Assembly: GCA_037576195.1 (NCBI GenBank)
Contig: CM075102.1
Span: 3,410,001 to 3,474,000 of the forward strand
Length of the DNA: 64,000 nucleotides
DNA from: Phytoseiulus persimilis
Taxonomy: Eukaryota > Arthropoda > Arachnida > Mesostigmata > Phytoseiidae
Direction: 5' to 3'
The notes beneath the pieces are model-generated. The model saw only the letters and a program-made list of their open reading frames with translations. It was not told where the DNA came from and did not search any database. This document shows positions 61,949 to 64,000 of the stretch, in pieces (position 1 is the stretch's first letter; each line of letters begins with the position of its first letter). Both the position numbers and the translations under genes were made by a program.

Positions 61949-62431
61949 GTTGGTGATTTTTCTCTCGCTTTGCTCAGAATCGATTGCTTCGATTCCCGTC
62001 ACGCCTCTCGTTGAGTTCCGAACTCCGACGGAAGTTCAGCGCGGTGTGATTCAACAGCGGTGTCCGCGAATACCTCCTCAAATTGCGTTCATCTCTCATC
62101 TCAGCGAATCGTCGAACGCGCGGGAGCCCAGGGTTTGGAATCTTCTCAACGTTGAGGAGAGCGTCCAGCACAGGCTGAAACCCTGCAGCATCACATTTGG
62201 TTGTGGCGGATGCTTCATGAAATCATCGGGCGTCAGGACGCGGATATCACGGACGGCACCTTTGCTTCGTCTAGGAGCATGAAGCGCAAACCGATCAAGA
62301 AGATCCGACCACGATTCGACGCGCAGGTGAACTACCAATTCGGGCGGATTCCATTAGCGATATTAGGAAACAGCAGCAAGAACAGTGTTCAAAGCGAACG
62401 ATTCCGGCAGCGAGTGGCGCGATCCGCCTGA
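61949..62431 (+). CDS. Candidate exon region, two alternative frames
   Basis: GATAATTTCAG could be an acceptor near 61942. After it one frame reads VLVIFLSLCSESIASIPVT, like the end of a signal peptide, and continues 110 codons to a Cys-rich piece (FGCGGCFMKSSG). A second frame, open from about 62155 to 62431, reads MLHEIIGRQDADITDGTF and then a basic run, KRKPIKKIRPRFDAQ. A donor-like GCAG|GTGAAC lies at about 62327. The two frames cannot both be used in one transcript without a splice between them. Secretion is inferred from the hydrophobic start only. No family was recognised. Confidence 0.2.
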
Positions 62432-64000
62432 TTCGTGAGCCAGGGCCGTGCTCGGTTACGAACGCTGATAGTCAAGAGTTCAAGCCGCCGGTGGATCAGC
62501 AAGGTCAACGACGCTCGCAAACCAGAGAAAACGCTTCTACGCACATCTCGTAGCGTTCGAGTTCCCTCGGAGAATTCCGGGTCTATGGAATCGCGTCGCG
62601 CCGGCGGGGTTCGTCTTTAGAGCTGTTCCGAAAACCTCAAACCTCGTCCTCTATGGGGACGCGCATCTCGGAAAAGCCTGTTGGAGTTTTCCTTCTTTGA
62701 GGAATCTGATCGTTTGGCACCCCGTTCATTGGGCCATTCGTCCAGTTACCCAAGAAATATACATCGTCAGCAAATTATACATCTCATGGGTGGCCCGGTT
62801 CGCGCTCGACGGCATCCCTTCCCCCCGGCCATCAGTCAAGATATTCCATCAGGGCCTGTGACGGTATTGGACGGTCAACTGTCCCACAGGGGGTCAGGTT
62901 CGCACCGCGATGGCGCACAACGGGTTCTCGGGCGATGGTGTTGTTGTTCAATCGTGTCCTTGGCCAGCGTGCTCCCACGAGGAACGTTACGCAACACGCG
63001 TGTCGCTAAGACTCACTTGAACGTTTTCAATGACTCTCTAGCCTGCTGCTTAGACCCGAGCTCGTTCTGCGACTATTGATATATCCCAGTCCAGATGAAG
63101 GCTCTCCGAACTGGGAATTATCGACCCGCCCATAAAATCATTGTTCACTCCGAACTCCACAGCGAACTCCACAGTAGATATCGAGGTGGTCGAAGAGCGA
63201 GAAACGTTTGATCGAATTATCTCCGTCGAATCCTCTTATTCCCTGGCCGTAACCCCGACGTCACGGAGGGAGCGCGACATGGAGCCCTGGCCGCTGCCCG
63301 TGGTCACTGGTTGACGGTGCGGGGATGCCGCAGCCGCGCGCACTCAACGACTCGATAGCAGGAAATGAATCGTACACGGGCGGCCCGTACTTCTCGGTGT
63401 TTGTGCTGCGACCATTCAAACAATGTGCGAGTATGCAGAACCCGCTCGCATCTCACGGCCGGAACATCGGACGAAAAACGCTCGTTCTCCATCGGACAAA
63501 AAATCGAACAGATTTTCTCGCTGTTGCCGATCGACCTTCTGTGACAATGTCCTCCCGCGGAGACAGCCGAATGAAAAATCGGCGACTCATCGAGGGGAGG
63601 CACGCCGCACTACGCGGAAGCCACGCTCTGTCACGTGGTACGTGGAGGAGGATGACGCACGGGCGTCGCGACTTCCCGCCGGCGGATTCCCCGTCGACTC
63701 TGAAGGATTTCGGTGATTTACCGACCGAGCGAACTCTTGCTTATCTCGTCGATGAGGCGAGCACTGTTGGTTTCTAGTAACATCTTGTGTTCCTGCTGTT
63801 CGGGTCGAAGTATTCTGCGACGATCTTGCTCGCGCGGCACTTCGTCGTCGCGACCGCTGTCGTGGATGCTCCTGTTTGGGTCCGAGAAAAAATGGGACTG
63901 CACGGCGCGCGTTTCGCCATCTGGCAAACGCCACACGTCGATGTTGATGCGATACTTCCTCAGATAACAACACCAGCAAACGGCCACATGCGTGTTCTCT
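62432..64000. other. No gene supported
   Basis: Frames of 150 codons (63325-63777, plus) and 130 codons (63587-63979, minus) overlap each other in CpG-rich DNA. I see no motifs, splice pairs or repeats. Confidence 0.45.

Noticed and set aside
38192-62231. Shared 14-mer ATCATCGGGCGTCA near 38.2 and 62.2 kb
   Set aside because: A 14-mer shared by two places in 64 kb is expected by chance, and the flanks do not match.

Overview
The window looks like nuclear DNA of a eukaryote with a balanced base composition (about half G+C by eye) and no CpG depletion. CG, TCG and CGA are everywhere and TA is scarce. There is no prokaryotic gene packing: the longest reading frame in 64 kb is about 249 codons. 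Short impure microsatellites (GATG/GACG, GATA, AG, GGGC) and pyrimidine tracts ending in CAG or TAG are common, as in intron-containing genomes. An invertebrate with unmethylated, CpG-rich DNA would fit, for example a phytoseiid mite or a CpG-rich insect. That is a guess from composition; no gene here fixes the taxon.

I recognise no protein family with confidence. I also find no tRNA, rRNA, known microRNA, CRISPR array, or reverse transcriptase or transposase core. In TA-poor DNA, stops are rarer than in random sequence, so several frames of 180-250 codons are expected by chance. Length alone therefore proves nothing here. The window is best read as intergenic or long-intron DNA with a handful of candidate short exons.

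Layout. 0-4 kb: an excellent splice acceptor at the left edge, two opposed candidate exons at 1.6-2.0 kb, and a purine-first minus-strand frame at 3.0-3.4 kb facing a plus-strand acceptor. 4-8 kb: little but a GATA repeat and a G-rich tract. 8.3-10.3 kb: two strong plus-strand acceptors, each lying over long minus-strand frames. 10.3-19.6 kb: mostly empty, with a four-repeat GGGC G-quadruplex motif near 14.9 kb. 19.6-25 kb: the densest group of coding-like segments, plus a hairpin and an AT-rich island with a perfect POU octamer. 25-35 kb: regulatory-looking AT-rich islands (25.9 and 31.9 kb) and a pure (AG)14. 35-41.2 kb: three minus-strand candidates, of which the 97-codon frame at 38.0-38.3 kb is the best in the window. 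41-64 kb: low-complexity tracts and a last plus-strand candidate near 62.2 kb.

Many coding-like stretches are open on both strands in the same codon register, so the strand often cannot be settled by reading. All CDS calls are candidates with low confidence. No pathway or operon-like logic can be drawn.
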